Assembly: GCA_033816765.1 (NCBI GenBank)
Contig: CM066298.1
Coordinates: 372,001 to 436,000 of the forward strand
Source: Nothopassalora personata
Lineage: Eukaryota > Ascomycota > Dothideomycetes > Mycosphaerellales > Mycosphaerellaceae
DNA: 64,000 bases
Reading direction: 5' to 3'
Below, piece after piece: positions 10,114 through 20,459 of the stretch. The notes beneath the pieces are model-generated. The model saw only the letters and a list, made by a program, of their open reading frames with translations, was not told where the DNA came from and made no database searches. Position 1 is the stretch's first letter. Every line of letters starts with the position of its first letter. Position numbers and translations under genes: made by a program.

Positions 10114-11136
10114 ATGGGTCGCGGTCCAAAGAAGCACCAGAAGCGTCTGTCAGCGCCATCGCACTGGCTGCTCGACAAGCTCAGCGGCGCCTATGCCCCC
10201 AAGGCCTCGCCAGGTCCGCACAAGCTGCGCGACTGCATGCCCTTGGTCGTCTTCATCCGCAACCGGTATGATCATGGCAGCGAACAGGGCAGTCAAGGAG
10301 GATAGGGAGTCATGTGATGGACGAGACGTACTAACCACCTTCTTCACCACAGCCTAAAGTACGCCCTCAACACGCGCGAGACCAAGGCGATTGTCATGCA
10401 GCGCCTGATCAAGGTCGACGGCAAAGTCCGCACCGATCCCACCTACCCGGCCGGCTTCATGGACGTCATCTCCATCGAGAAGACGGGCGAGAACTTCCGC
10501 CTCGTCTACGACACCAAGGGCCGCTTCACCGTCCACCGCATCACCACCGAGGAGGCCGAGTACAAGCTGGGCAAGGTCAAGCGAGTTCAGCTCGGCAAGG
10601 GTGGCATTCCATTCCTGGTTACGCATGACGCGCGCACGTAAGTGAAAACTTGCCGTGGTTGCGATGTCTTTCAGACGTTGGACCAGAGATTTGGTTAGAA
10701 AAATATGCTGAGACAATCCCTGTGATACAGTATCCGATACCCGGACCCAGCCGTCCGGGTCAACGACACCGTCAAGATCAACCTCGCGACTGGTATGGAA
10801 AAGCCTACAGCTTCTCACATCAAACACCACTAACACATCCATCCAGGCAAGATCGAGGACTTCATCCGCTTCGACACTGGAGTCATCGCCATGGCCACTG
10901 GTGGTCGCAACATGGGTCGTGTCGGTGTCATCACGCACCGTGAGCGCCACGACGGAGGTTTCAACATCGTCCACATCAAGGACGCCATCGACAACGAGTT
11001 TGCTACTCGTGAGTCAAACGTCTTCGTTATCGGCCGTGAGAAGCCATGGATCTCGCTTCCAAAGGGCAAGGGTGTCAAGCTCAGCATTGCCGAGGAGAGA
11101 GACCGCAGACGCGCCCACGCTCTTGCCGGCAACTAA
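10114..11136 (+). CDS. RPS4: 40S ribosomal protein S4 (eS4)
   Basis: Four exons, 10114-10265, 10353-10637, 10731-10792 and 10847-11136, with introns starting GTATGA, GTAAGT and GTATGG and ending CAG, give a 262-residue protein, the normal eS4 length. It begins [20 protein letters not shown] and contains the S4 RNA-binding region ([18 protein letters not shown]), the central KOW-linked region and the C-terminal [20 protein letters not shown]. The protein is part of the small ribosomal subunit. The start context CACAATGG is strong. Introns clustered near the 5' end are typical of fungal ribosomal protein genes. It is an intact housekeeping gene between two stretches of decayed genes. Confidence 0.97.
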
Positions 11137-12893
11137 ATGTTGAGGCATGAAGTGAAGGTAAAAGAGGCGTTATGGACCGGCAGTGCAGGTTCGCGGGATT
11201 GGGCCAGGAAGCAGAAAGTTCTTCCGCCCGGCGCAAGAGGCGCTGGGGTCTATAGCGACTGAAAAGCAGCAGTTCGAATGTCCTGATATGAATGATACCC
11301 GCCAGAAACTGTTCGACTTGCACCTCCGAATGTGTGTTATTGCCTCAGGTATCGAAAGCTCGGATCACAATGAAATATATGCCGTGCAGGTCATTCCCCT
11401 AACACCTTCCTCCCACGAAGTTGCCATCTGCTGCAATCTCACACTGATCTTCATCACATAACCATCAACATCACTCATATTGCAATAACACACTGACATG
11501 ACTGACAGCTTACGTAGTATTCCAGCATTACCCGCACAACCCTGGAAAAATGAAACCATTGGCAAAGATCACAATGCAACTTTTCTCCACCATCGCTTCT
11601 TTCCCATGTCCATACCCACGAACGACCAGACCATGTCTCGTATACACAGCATGGATGGATCTCGCGCAAGATTTCCCAAAGTGATATGATCTGTCTGTGT
11701 ATTCTTTCGTTCTTCCCTGCGGCCTACGGCAAGAAGCCGGGCAGAAATATGATAGATAGAGAGAGATAGAGAGAGGGAGTGGGTGAGAGAGAGTGGGTGA
11801 GAGAGAGTGTGTGAGAGAGAGTGTGTGAGAGAGAGAGTGTGGGTGTGTGTGAGAGAGAGAGTGTGTGTGAGAGTGAGAGAGAGAGAGAGAGAAATACTAT
11901 TTCAAAGCTTCCAATGGACATGGATTTCTGATTTTATGGTTAGATGTCGTCGCATTGACTTCCTGTCCTCTCTGTTTGTTATTTTTCTCATCCGTAGATT
12001 ACTACTCTTCGTGCTATCTTTTCTCCTATCCAAAGTATGGACATGGATAAGGGCCACGCTTTTGAGAATTTCTCCCTTTGATCGGGAAGGATCAAAACAA
12101 ATCAATTTCTCGGAGGGAAAGACAAGTCACAAAGGCGAAAGTTGGAATGCTACAATAAGATCTACTCGGTTGGGGATCAGACACTTTCGTGAAGGAACTC
12201 GACTTACGCCGACGTCCACGCCAAAACACATAGCAAAGACAAATCCCTCTGTCTCGGGCATGAAAGGTGTAGGCATCAACCAACTCCGCCGTAGGCCCCG
12301 CCGTACGTCAGACCCGCGAGAAGGCGACAGAGGGGCTATTGATATACCTGTCGGCACAGTCTCCACACACACCAACCTCGTCTGATATGCTTCGCTGAAA
12401 TTGACGCTGACACTGCACCACCTGCGTCCAAGGATACAGACAGTACTGCCGCTGGAGCGGGGGATTTCCCGGGATTTGGCAATTTGTGATGAAGGTCAGG
12501 GGGCGGTACGGGGAATTTTCATGTCATCGCATTCCGGGCGGTATAGAGAGCGGATGTGCGGTGCCGTTCATCTTTGCGGGCGCTTCTGTGTGTGTTTGAG
12601 GGGCTTTATGCTGCGGAGGTGAGGGTAGGAGTTTTAGTGGTGGGTGGATCCGGGGGGGAAAGGAATAGGTTGTTTTTAAGACTTGCGTACAGCAACCCCC
12701 AGTTTCGATAGCAGTTGCTGAGACATTGCCGCGTGGTGGTGTTGTTGTTCGAGTATGGTTGACGGCCTTCTGCTTGGGTTGGAGGATCGGGACATGTGGT
12801 GATCCTGTTCGCGGAGGCGATGGGGTGTGGTGTTAGGGTGCTGACCAGTAGTAGTCTGGAGAAGGAGCGGGATGGCGAGGACGTTGGGGGCTG
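11137..12893. other. Gene-poor stretch with microsatellite
   Basis: About 1.75 kb after RPS4 hold no convincing gene. The only clear structure is the GA/GT-rich repeat at 11751-11892. Open frames through it are low-complexity artefacts. Sequence from 11900 to 12890 shows no recognisable domain. Confidence 0.5.
11751..11892 (+). repeat. (GA)n/(GAGT)n-type microsatellite
   Basis: About 140 bp of purine-rich simple sequence built from GATA, GAGA, GTGA and GTGTGA units on the plus strand, lying 0.6 kb downstream of RPS4. Confidence 0.9.
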
Positions 12894-13338
12894 ATGAAGG
12901 TTTCGAAGTCTCTCTTCACTCCGTTCCCTGCTCCTTTGAATGAGGCAGGCAAGATCATCACTCTCCTCGTCACCTGCAACGCCGTGCCTAGCCTCAGCAC
13001 TCTCCTCTTCTTGCTAGCGCGGAGGGCAAAGATCGTCCTCATGACGATCCAACAAGACGTACGCTCCCCCATTCCCCTTGTTCTTCTGCCTGATACTGAT
13101 CTCCAAACAGTTCCTCGAAATCCCGTATTTGCCTTTCATCCTGCCTGGTCACCGGCTTATTGCGTCAACGGATGCGAGTACAGAGAATCATATTCGCAAG
13201 CTGGAGTTTGCTGCACGAAATTAGATTGAGTCTTGGGTTGAGGAGTTTCCCATGACGAAGGAGGGTTTGGCGGAGGCGTTTTGTAGATTGGAAGGTCGAG
13301 TGGTGAGGCTTAGGGCTGTAGCTGTTAGGGAAGATTGA
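12894..13338 (+). pseudogene. C-terminal fragment of a zinc-type alcohol dehydrogenase (CAD/ADH6-like)
   Basis: The segment LLARRAKIVLMTIQQD (to 13058) joins across a 52-nt GT..CAG intron (13059-13110) to FLEIPYLPFILPGHRLIAST and ESWVEEFPMTKEGLAEAF, the C-terminal third of medium-chain NADP-dependent alcohol dehydrogenases. An in-frame TAG at 13222-13224 sits where a lysine is expected (AARN-stop-IESWVEEF), and the frame then continues to a stop at 13338. The catalytic N-terminal half is absent and the part before 13000 is only weakly recognisable. Because the intron is kept, this is a DNA-level relic and not a retrocopy. It is convergent with the FAD monooxygenase relic. Confidence 0.72.
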
Positions 13339-13624
13339 ACCGTTGAACGATTAGGCATGGGGAGTGGGTGCTGGAGGATGAAGGCATTAAGGAGTGAAGC
13401 AAAGCAAGAGCCGAGACTTGCTACATCACTCAAGATCGAAATCTTTTCTTCTTTCCGCGATCCTCCATGGGGCCCTCCCCTATTCGTACCCTCATGTGCG
13501 ACCTCTACTCTAACTCAACCCACTCATACTCCACCACTTTCGGCACGTTCCCACTCTCAAATGGCTCCGCCAACCCGACTCTGCATAGAATTCACCAACC
13601 CACTCTTGGCCAAAACCATAAACA

Positions 13625-13634
13625 CATAATTTTT
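13625..13634 (+). repeat. Left 10-bp target-site duplication (CATAATTTTT)
   Basis: CATAATTTTT immediately precedes the left inverted repeat and is identical to 14196-14205. Confidence 0.85.
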
Positions 13635-14195
13635 CGGTGAATTACTCCCATGGGGACAATTATGTCGTTTATTACTCCCATAGGGACAATTATGTAAAAA
13701 TTACTCCCATAGGGACTCATAGGGATGCCAAATTACTGCCATAGGGACACATTATAGTAGTCGCTCTTTACGACTTCTTTATGTACTACTATCATTTAAT
13801 AATGTACTCTGCTAGCTTATACGGGCATGTTAAATAACAGTAGTACGTTTTAATCCTAACGACTCGCAGCTCGTAGCTTGTATAAGTTGCGAGTAGGTAA
13901 AGAGTAGCTCGAGGAGCAAGAACGACATAACAAGTAAGATAGGGCTTGTCTAAGACATATAATGCGGACATATAGTCGAGAGCCGACATTCGCAACATCG
14001 ATATACTACAGTGTATTTAGCATCTACAGAAACAATAGTTAACTATGTTATAGGTGCAAAAAATGAAGATTGCTATAATGTGTCCCTATGGCAGTAATTT
14101 GGCATCCCCATGAGTCCCTATGGGAGTAATTTTTGCATAATTGTCCCTATGGGAGTAATAAAGGACATAATTGTCCCCATGGGAGTAATTCACCG
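13635..14195. mobile_element. 561-bp foldback/MITE-like element with 123-bp terminal inverted repeats
   Basis: The left arm (13635-13757) and right arm (14073-14195) are inverted copies of 123 bp differing at three positions by my alignment. Both start CGGTGAATTACTCCCAT. Each arm contains four near-copies of AATTACTCCCATAGGGAC, whose CCCATRGGG core is itself near-palindromic. The 315-bp centre has no coding capacity. A 10-bp direct repeat flanks the element exactly, which is the expected target-site duplication. Long inverted repeats with 9-10 bp duplications are typical of Mutator-like (MULE) elements, so a non-autonomous MULE is the likeliest class; that class is inference. Confidence 0.88.
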
Positions 14196-14205
14196 CATAA
14201 TTTTT
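14196..14205 (+). repeat. Right 10-bp target-site duplication (CATAATTTTT)
   Basis: CATAATTTTT immediately follows the right inverted repeat and is identical to 13625-13634. Removing the element plus one copy brings the two halves of the monooxygenase relic together. Confidence 0.85.
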
Positions 14206-15740
14206 CACCCAAATCCCCCCAGCTCGTCTGTTGTCCCATAATCGTCTGTACAAACGGCCGCGCTTTTTGCCACTCCTTCAGTGGAGGCTTCATCTGGTTC
14301 TTATAGCTCTCCAACGCAGTGGTCACATTGTTGAGATGTTTGCAACACTTCGTTAGCCAGGATGCTGCAAACAATCGCAGCAGAAGCTCCAGCCCAGTTG
14401 GACCTGCTCGTGCCCGGGGTCGCCGATCAGGACGAAACGGCGCTTGTGGAGAGACGGGAGCTTTACGTCGATGACTTCGCTGGCGTAGAAGTTTTGGGGG
14501 GTTGTGGACATTTCTGTGGAGATTCAGTGGCAGATCCAGGCGTTATCCTGTAGTAAGCCTTGGAGGTGTGTTTTCACAGCGTGGTGACCCTTTGATTGCG
14601 CTTCGCGCAAAAGTCTTGTAGGTTCTTGCCCGTGGCCCATCATTGTGACTTTGTTCCTTCCCTTCCCGTATCGACCTACAGCGAGCATGAGATCTCCTGG
14701 GATACTGTATGCGTGATCGATGTTGGATTGATTGGGTTCGTCCTTTTGAGTAGAGACTAGAGAAGTGGCTTCTACAGCTATGGGTGGAATGCACATAGTC
14801 TCGTTTGCCGCAGTCGAGAGCTAGAGCGCGCGTCCGAGCTGCATCGCCTGAGTGAGCATTCCACCACAAGGTCGAAAGGCTCTGGAGGCGTCGATGTAAA
14901 AAGTTGCAATCTCTGTTCCCTCTCCCTCATGCTGCTTCCTTCATAGCCTCAATCTGCGGACGGAAAATATCCTTGCACCTCGGATCGTCCTTTGTAAGCT
15001 CATACAAGATCCTACTCAACACATACTCGCTCACCAACCCTTGCTGTTCAGAACTGCCAGTTGCGCCAATGGGTACGACACTTTGACCGTGGGAGTCGAC
15101 GAAAGCGATTCCTTCGATTGAGGCACGCTTGGAGCGGACGGTCTTGTCCATCCCTGGAAGCTTGCGTACGACGCCCATGCCGGTGGTGCGGATGTCGACT
15201 GCTTGGCCGCCTTCACTACGGAGCGATGGAACTCGTTCGATGATTGTGACTCCAGCGGCAGCTTTGATGAACCAGTCTGCTGCTCTGATGGACCTGCTAT
15301 GGGGGCGCCGACAATGAGGACGCCGAGGTGAGGCATCGTGGTTCTTGATGGATGGGATGTTGTTTGGTTGACTTGATTGTTGGAGTTGGGGTTGGTGCCA
15401 ATGAAGTGATTGTGCGTGGCTTGGTTGTTCGTTGTCCATGTCTATGCTGATAACGGAGACGAAATCGCCGAATGCGACGACTTCTTATCATCTCTGTGGC
15501 CATGTTCGGCTGTGTTGAGTGCAATATTGCTGTGCCGGCTGCGATGAACTTTCGAAGTTGGCTCTGCTCGAATCCGAAGCAAATCTGTAGACCCGAGGGG
15601 TCGCGGAGATCGAGTGTCAGGTGCTGGACATAACTAAAAGGCTTCATGTCGAACGACCAGCGCAGCAACACTCATCGCGACGGGATAGTGGGACAAATTG
15701 ACCGGAAAGCTCCATCTTGTGACAGCATCAGCTTGTACAA

Positions 15741-17600
15741 TCATGACAATTTTGTGATGCCGCTCCCATCCAGCGCTACCTTCGCGGCACTGTTTCTTCT
15801 TTCCCTCTCAACGCTGCCACCACTACTGCGATCGTGCTGGACCTCGTTTAATGCATGATCAGCAACCTTCCGCTCCGACGTGGAGTTTCTGCTCTTTTCG
15901 ACCTCAACAGCCTCCTCGTCGTGCCAGAAGTCCTTCTTGCCGCGAGCAGCACGTTTGAGCCAATTGGGAAGGACACCGCCTGGAAGCTTGTACGTCCAGA
16001 ACTCCTTGTCTTCGATGTTATAAGGTCGGATGCGATCGCCGGATAACTTCTCGATGATCCAGACTGTCGTATTGATCACAATGTACGAAACGATGCCACC
16101 GATCAAGCCGTAGGCGATACTGTAGGTGAAAGGCATCAAGGCGATCGTGAGGAAAGCAGGAATTGAATCGCCGATGTACTTCCAGTTAATATCGGTGGCG
16201 GCTTTTGCCATCAGAGCACCCACAATGACTAGCGTGCAGCCAGTGGCCCAAGGTGGAATTGATGCGAAGATCGGTGCGAAGAAGACACTGATGAAGAAGC
16301 AGAGGCCAGTGACCATGCCAGCAATACCAGTCTTACCACCTTCGGAGATACCAGCTCCAGACTCGATGAACGCCGTGACAGGCGGATTGCCGAAGAGAGA
16401 GCTGATCGAGATACCGAAAGCGTCAACGAGGTAGGCAGTCGCAGATCCCTCGAAGTCTTGAGTCTCCTCATCGACGAGACCGCACATTCCCGCCATAGCG
16501 TAGAGGCAGCCTGTGCAGTCGAGGATATCGACGTACAAGAACGTGAAGAAAGCAATGGCAAATTGACCTCCGTGGGCTCCGACCGACCAATCCTGCGCCA
16601 CGAGTGTGTTCTGTATCGGGTGGAAAGTTACTACTTGCTTGAAGAAGTCCCACTGCGAATCGCCAAGCTCGGTGTATGGAAAGTAGGTAACAGCGGTACC
16701 CCGAGGCCAGGAGATAATGGCAACTAGCAGGATCCCCGCGATGATGGCGCCCTTGAAGCGAAAAAGCATCAGGAAGGCGGTCAAGAAACCACCGCAAAAG
16801 ATGCCAATCCACATGGTTGGGTTTCGCATCTTCTCGCCAGACGGGCAGGTGCCTTCTTCGGTGACTGCAGACTGAACACAGCCAGCGAGCTCTAAAGGTG
16901 TGGACTGTGCGCCGGTGACAAGTCCAATACCAGCAGAGTAGGTCAACCCGATCAAGGTGAGGTACAGTCCGATGCCCACTCCAGTGGCCATCTTCAGAGA
17001 TGGCGGTATCGCACGAGCGAGCCATTGCCGCATGCCGAGAAGAGTCAGCGCAACGAAGACCAAACCTTCGCCGAACACCGCGGTAAGAGCGACACGATAA
17101 GGGACGCCCCCAGAGCCGTGGTAGCCTACGACATTGTACGCAAAGTATGCATTGGTGCCCATACCAGTGGCAAGCCCAATGGGCATGTTGGCAAACAGTC
17201 CCATGCAGAAGGAAGTGAGCGCGGAGATAGCAGCAGTCGCAGTGACCAGATCCCGGTTGATGGCTTGCTTGCAGAGCAAGTATTCCTGGTTGGTCTCGCA
17301 GAGATCCGGGCTGTCGGCTGGGCAGACGCAGGTGCCGCCAGATTGGGAGACGATGTTGGCATTGACGGAGATAATATAGGCCATGGCGAAGAAGGTGGCG
17401 AGGCCGGCGCCAAGTTCAGTGAAGAAATAGCTGCCTTTGCGTTCGTTGGGCTGTGGCACGTCTCAGTATGCAACCATCAGACTGTTCCATGGGGTATACG
17501 GTAGACTCACATGGCCGCAACCCTCCAGGCGGAACCATCGTCCCACCACGCTGCGAGCAACAGCAACATTGGTGTTGTGCACCCAAGTCTTGAAGGCCGT
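15741..17600 (-). CDS. azgA: AzgA-type hypoxanthine-adenine-guanine permease, apparent ACG start
   Basis: Exon 2 (17450-15741) encodes the purine permease core: NERKGSYFFTELGAGLATFF, MAYIISVNANIVSQSGGTCV, GLATGMGTNAYFAYNVVGYH, FLYVDILDCTGCLYAMAG, and VTAFIESGAGISEGGKTGIA, with about 12 hydrophobic segments, as in eukaryotic AzgA proteins. A 60-nt GTGAGT..CAG intron joins it to exon 1 ending at 17511, which reads VHNTNVAVARSVVGRWFRLE and GCGH, matching the conserved N-terminus. No in-frame ATG exists in exon 1. At the expected initiator (17600-17598) the codon is ACG in the frame ACG GCC TTC AAG, giving 599 residues. A TATATAAA lies about 59 bp upstream. Either ACG initiates, an unseen upstream exon supplies an ATG, or the start was lost by a T-to-C change. 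The rest appears intact. Confidence 0.88.
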
Positions 17601-17658
17601 AGCAGTCAAGTTGTTGGTGCTGTGGAGTGGACAACGAGGAGCGCGCCCAAACCTGATA

Positions 17659-17666
17659 TTTATATA
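17659..17666 (-). promoter_or_regulatory. TATA box (TATATAAA) of the purine permease gene
   Basis: TATATAAA on the minus strand lies about 59 bp upstream of the ACG at 17600. It argues that transcription starts inside the ATG-free stretch, against an upstream coding exon. Confidence 0.4.
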
Positions 17667-18149
17667 ACCCAACCCAACCCACCTTCACACATGGCACAAG
17701 GCCCGTTTTTGGAGGTCGCACCGAAGTCATCGTGACAGTGAGTCTTACCCATGCGAAATGGACGAGATCGATTGGTCGTAGATAGAAATTTGCTTGGCTT
17801 GCTGGTAGAACTATTGAGCTTGGCAGCTGGAGGATAGTCTAAGTTGATAACGGATGAATTGGTTGACGAAGCGAGTGATGGGTCACAGCCGTCGTTCTGG
17901 TCAGACCGCAAAGACGAATAGTGTGCCTCTGAGACGACTGCCAAATAAATTTAATCGCGTTGGAAACACCGTAACACATCACCTATCCGAGGATTTGCTC
18001 ATAGCATCGTCATCAAGATGCAGGTCCACTTTTGGTTTCGTCTCCAACTTCATTCCAGCAGAAATTGCAGACGATGAAAGATGAAGAGAGACTGATGGGT
18101 GACAGACAAGGGCAAATCACTCCATCAAAACACCACCATCTTCATCATC

Positions 18150-18903
18150 ATGCCAGGCAAAACCCTCCTCGTCCTCGGCAGTGGCCCCGGCATCGGCGTC
18201 GGCGTAGCAAAGAGCTTCTCTGTGCGAGGTTTCACGCATGTCGCCCTCGTCGCGCGCAACGCCGACCGGCTGAAGCAGGACAAGGACCAGGTCCTCGATG
18301 CCATCCAGGAGCGAGGTTATTCATGCCAAGTCAAAACGTGGACATGTGACATGGCGAATAGGGAAGAGTTGAAGACAGTCTTGAAGGAGGTCGAGGGCTT
18401 TGGGAGCCTGGAGTGTGTGCTGTATAATGCAGCGCGGGTGGCGGGGAAGCCGCCGTTGGAGGAGAGTGTGGAGAGCATCAGACAGGATTTCGAGGTGAGT
18501 CCGGCGAGGGTGTAGGTGTGTGTGGGAAGGGGTGCGCTGACGACGGTGACAGTTGACGAACATTGCGTTGTACGAGACGGCCCAGTGGGCCATCCCTATC
18601 TTGCAAAAGGCACCTGGTGAGGATCGAGCGCCGTCGTTCTTGGTTACGAGTACGACGCTGCTGTACAAGGAGCCTGTACCCGACCTAGTCTCCCTGTCGA
18701 TGGTCAAGAGTGCACAGCGCGCTTTGGTCCTGTCTATTCATGCCAAGTTTGGCAAAGACGTCCACATCGGACTCCTCAGTATCGGTGGCGTGGTCTCACC
18801 AGAGGCGAAGAATCTCAATCCGGAGAATATCGCGGATAGAGCTTGGTCATGGTACAAGCAGCGCAGAGAGAAGTGGGCGAGGGAGGAAGAAGTTCATGAA
18901 TAG
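18150..18903 (+). CDS. Short-chain dehydrogenase/reductase (SDR), atypical active site
   Basis: Two exons, 18150-18494 and 18553-18903, with a 58-nt GTGAGT..CAG intron, give 231 residues. Starting at ATG 18150, MPGKTLLVLGSGPGIGVGVA shows a cofactor loop GSGPGIG in place of the usual TGxxxGIG. LYNAARVAGKPPLEES corresponds to the NAG region. The usual YxxxK is not obvious: the segment reads DLVSLSMVKSAQRAL, with Leu four residues before the Lys, so the canonical tyrosine is missing or displaced. The length suits a classical SDR. This GSGPGIG subgroup is common in ascomycetes and its substrates are unknown. It is divergent from the purine permease. Confidence 0.82.
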
Positions 18904-19335
18904 AGAGTATAAGTGTTGAAGGTATATATTGCCACTCTAACTTAGCTTAGGGCGGCGTCGCCTTTTGCAACAATGAGCAAACAAACCCCCCCATCCCTAG
19001 ATTGACAACATGTCATGTTCAAAACTTCCATTCCCCCTCCAGCTTCTTCCCCCTTCCCCAACCTCAATCGCCCCAGCAATCGCGAATGAGCTCATCCGAG
19101 AATGCATTGCGCTTGGTGACCGAGCATGCTCCCCTCGCTCCCTTTCCCAGCAACAACGAGGCGTCGGCCATGTACACCAGCAATCAAAGAGGACCGTCGA
19201 CATCTCGCCAGAGGACAGCCTTCCCGAAATACCTCGATAACCGCCATACACGCCTAGGCCAAGTCCGACGAAGCAACATCTGAGCCCCGACGCGTCCCGG
19301 ATCCGATACGCTCGAACATTGCAAGACGTGACCGC

Positions 19336-20304
19336 GTGAATGAACACTTTGACTCGCAGCGTGGGCCCATCCAGGTCATCATCAGCACATTAATGGCAAC
19401 CTCCGGAAGTGCGCTTTGTACCCTCACCTACCTCTTGGCATTGATTGGGAGCCACAACGGCCTGCGGGTACCATTTCACGCCATGTACTCTGTTTCCACA
19501 ATCTTACCGGCCATCGTGCTGCTGCCAAGATGGCGCATGCAAGATGGCAAGCTGTTTGCGCGCAACAACTTTCAGAAGCGGAAGATTCCATGGACATTGC
19601 TAATCAAGCAATACTGGGTTCGGATCATTGGCACATCTTCTGCATTCTTTCTGTACGATTTTGTGAACTTGTAGGTCAACCCACCCACTAGAGCCGAGCA
19701 AGCACCATACTAACATTGCAAAGTCCAAATTCGATCATGAGCTCAGTCTTAATCAACAGTCTAGTACCTGGCAAGAGCGTCCGAACCGTAGCTCTGTGGG
19801 CAACTCTACTTGGCACTCATGCCAATCCCTGGCGTCCTCGTAGGTGCGTGGCTTGTCAACAAGATAGGTCGCCGCTGGACTGGCATCGTGGGATTCGTTG
19901 GCGGCTATGTCATTTGCGGCTTCATCATCGGCGGCATGTACCACCGGTTGACGACTGATGCATTGCCTGCGTTCGTCGTACTATACGGGCTCCTGCAAGC
20001 ATTTGGCCATCTAGGTCCCGGAGCTACAATCGGCCTCATCTCCTGCGAAGCTTTTCCCACGCCGGCTCGTGGTATGGGCTATGGCCTTGCCGCAGCGTTT
20101 GGAAAGGCTGGGGCAGCTGTTGGTACTCAAGTCTTCACGCCAATTCGTGAAGCAGCGGGTCCAGCATCAACATTCTATGTCGCGGGAGCAATTGGAATCG
20201 TTGCGTCTGGTATCTATTACTTCTTGCCCGAGGGTAGCCGATTGGAGCTTGAGAGGGCAGACGAAGAATTTGAGAGACTGATCCGGAATGGAGCCACGAA
20301 ATGA
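19336..20304 (+). pseudogene. 5'-truncated GIT1/phosphate-type MFS transporter relic
   Basis: The piece 19336-19672 (RGPIQVIISTLMATSGSAL, then IKQYWVRIIGTSSAFFLYDF) joins across a GTAGGT..AAG intron (about 19673-19723, with an ACTAAC branch site) to PNSIMSSVLINSLVPGKS. At about 19809 the frame is off by one base. The second half, ALMPIPGVLVGAWLVNKIGR through a GLISCEAFPTPARGMGYGLA segment to the stop at 20304, is one open frame. These are transmembrane segments 5-12 of glycerophosphoinositol/phosphate-type MFS carriers. The first half, with the signature loop after TM2, is missing, and no upstream frame supplies it. The truncation and frameshift make it a pseudogene. The large transposon begins 125 bp downstream. 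Confidence 0.72.
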
Positions 20305-20429
20305 CGCAGAGAACAGCCATATCTTTGGCAACACCTCGAAGCCAAGTAGTTCTGAGATGCCGTGCACTATGTCTGCAGACCATCGCGGGTTCCAAGACTT
20401 CTTGGCCAGCAGGGTACCTACATTCGGCG

Positions 20430-20459
20430 GTGGCCTAGGCTTACAAAACCGGCAAATAC
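20430..20459 (+). repeat. Left terminal inverted repeat of the 4.8-kb transposon
   Basis: 30 bp, identical to the reverse complement of 25205-25234; weaker similarity continues inward for about 20 bp (ATTC..AAATCCTCACT). Confidence 0.9.

Larger units (their letters stand above)
13505..15336 (-). pseudogene. FAD-dependent monooxygenase relic, split by a foldback element
   Basis: The ATG at 15336 starts MPHLGVLIVGAPIAG, the FAD-binding Rossmann motif. The frame shifts near 15290, after which VTIIERVPSLRSEGGQAVDI and LVSEYVLSRILYEL (about 15000-15250) follow. Further pieces in other frames read RTRALALDCGKRDYVHSTH (about 14800), GDLMLAVGRYGKGRNKVTM (about 14690), NFYASEVIDVKLPSLHKRRF and VLIGDPG (about 14440), and PLKEWQKARPFVQTIMGQQT (about 14250). 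The final KVVEYEWVELE and stop lie at about 13540-13505, beyond the inserted element at 13635-14195. The order and motifs match group A flavin monooxygenases of about 400 residues. There are at least three frame changes besides the insertion, so the gene is dead. The family hydroxylates aromatic or polyketide substrates. Confidence 0.8.

Noticed and set aside
11724..12385. Frames through the GA-rich repeat on both strands
   Set aside because: Simple-sequence artefacts (Ser/Leu/His or Arg/Glu repeats), no conserved segment.
13758..14072. 68-codon minus-strand frame inside the foldback element as a transposase remnant
   Set aside because: Tyr/Leu-rich with no motif; typical of TpA-rich non-coding DNA.
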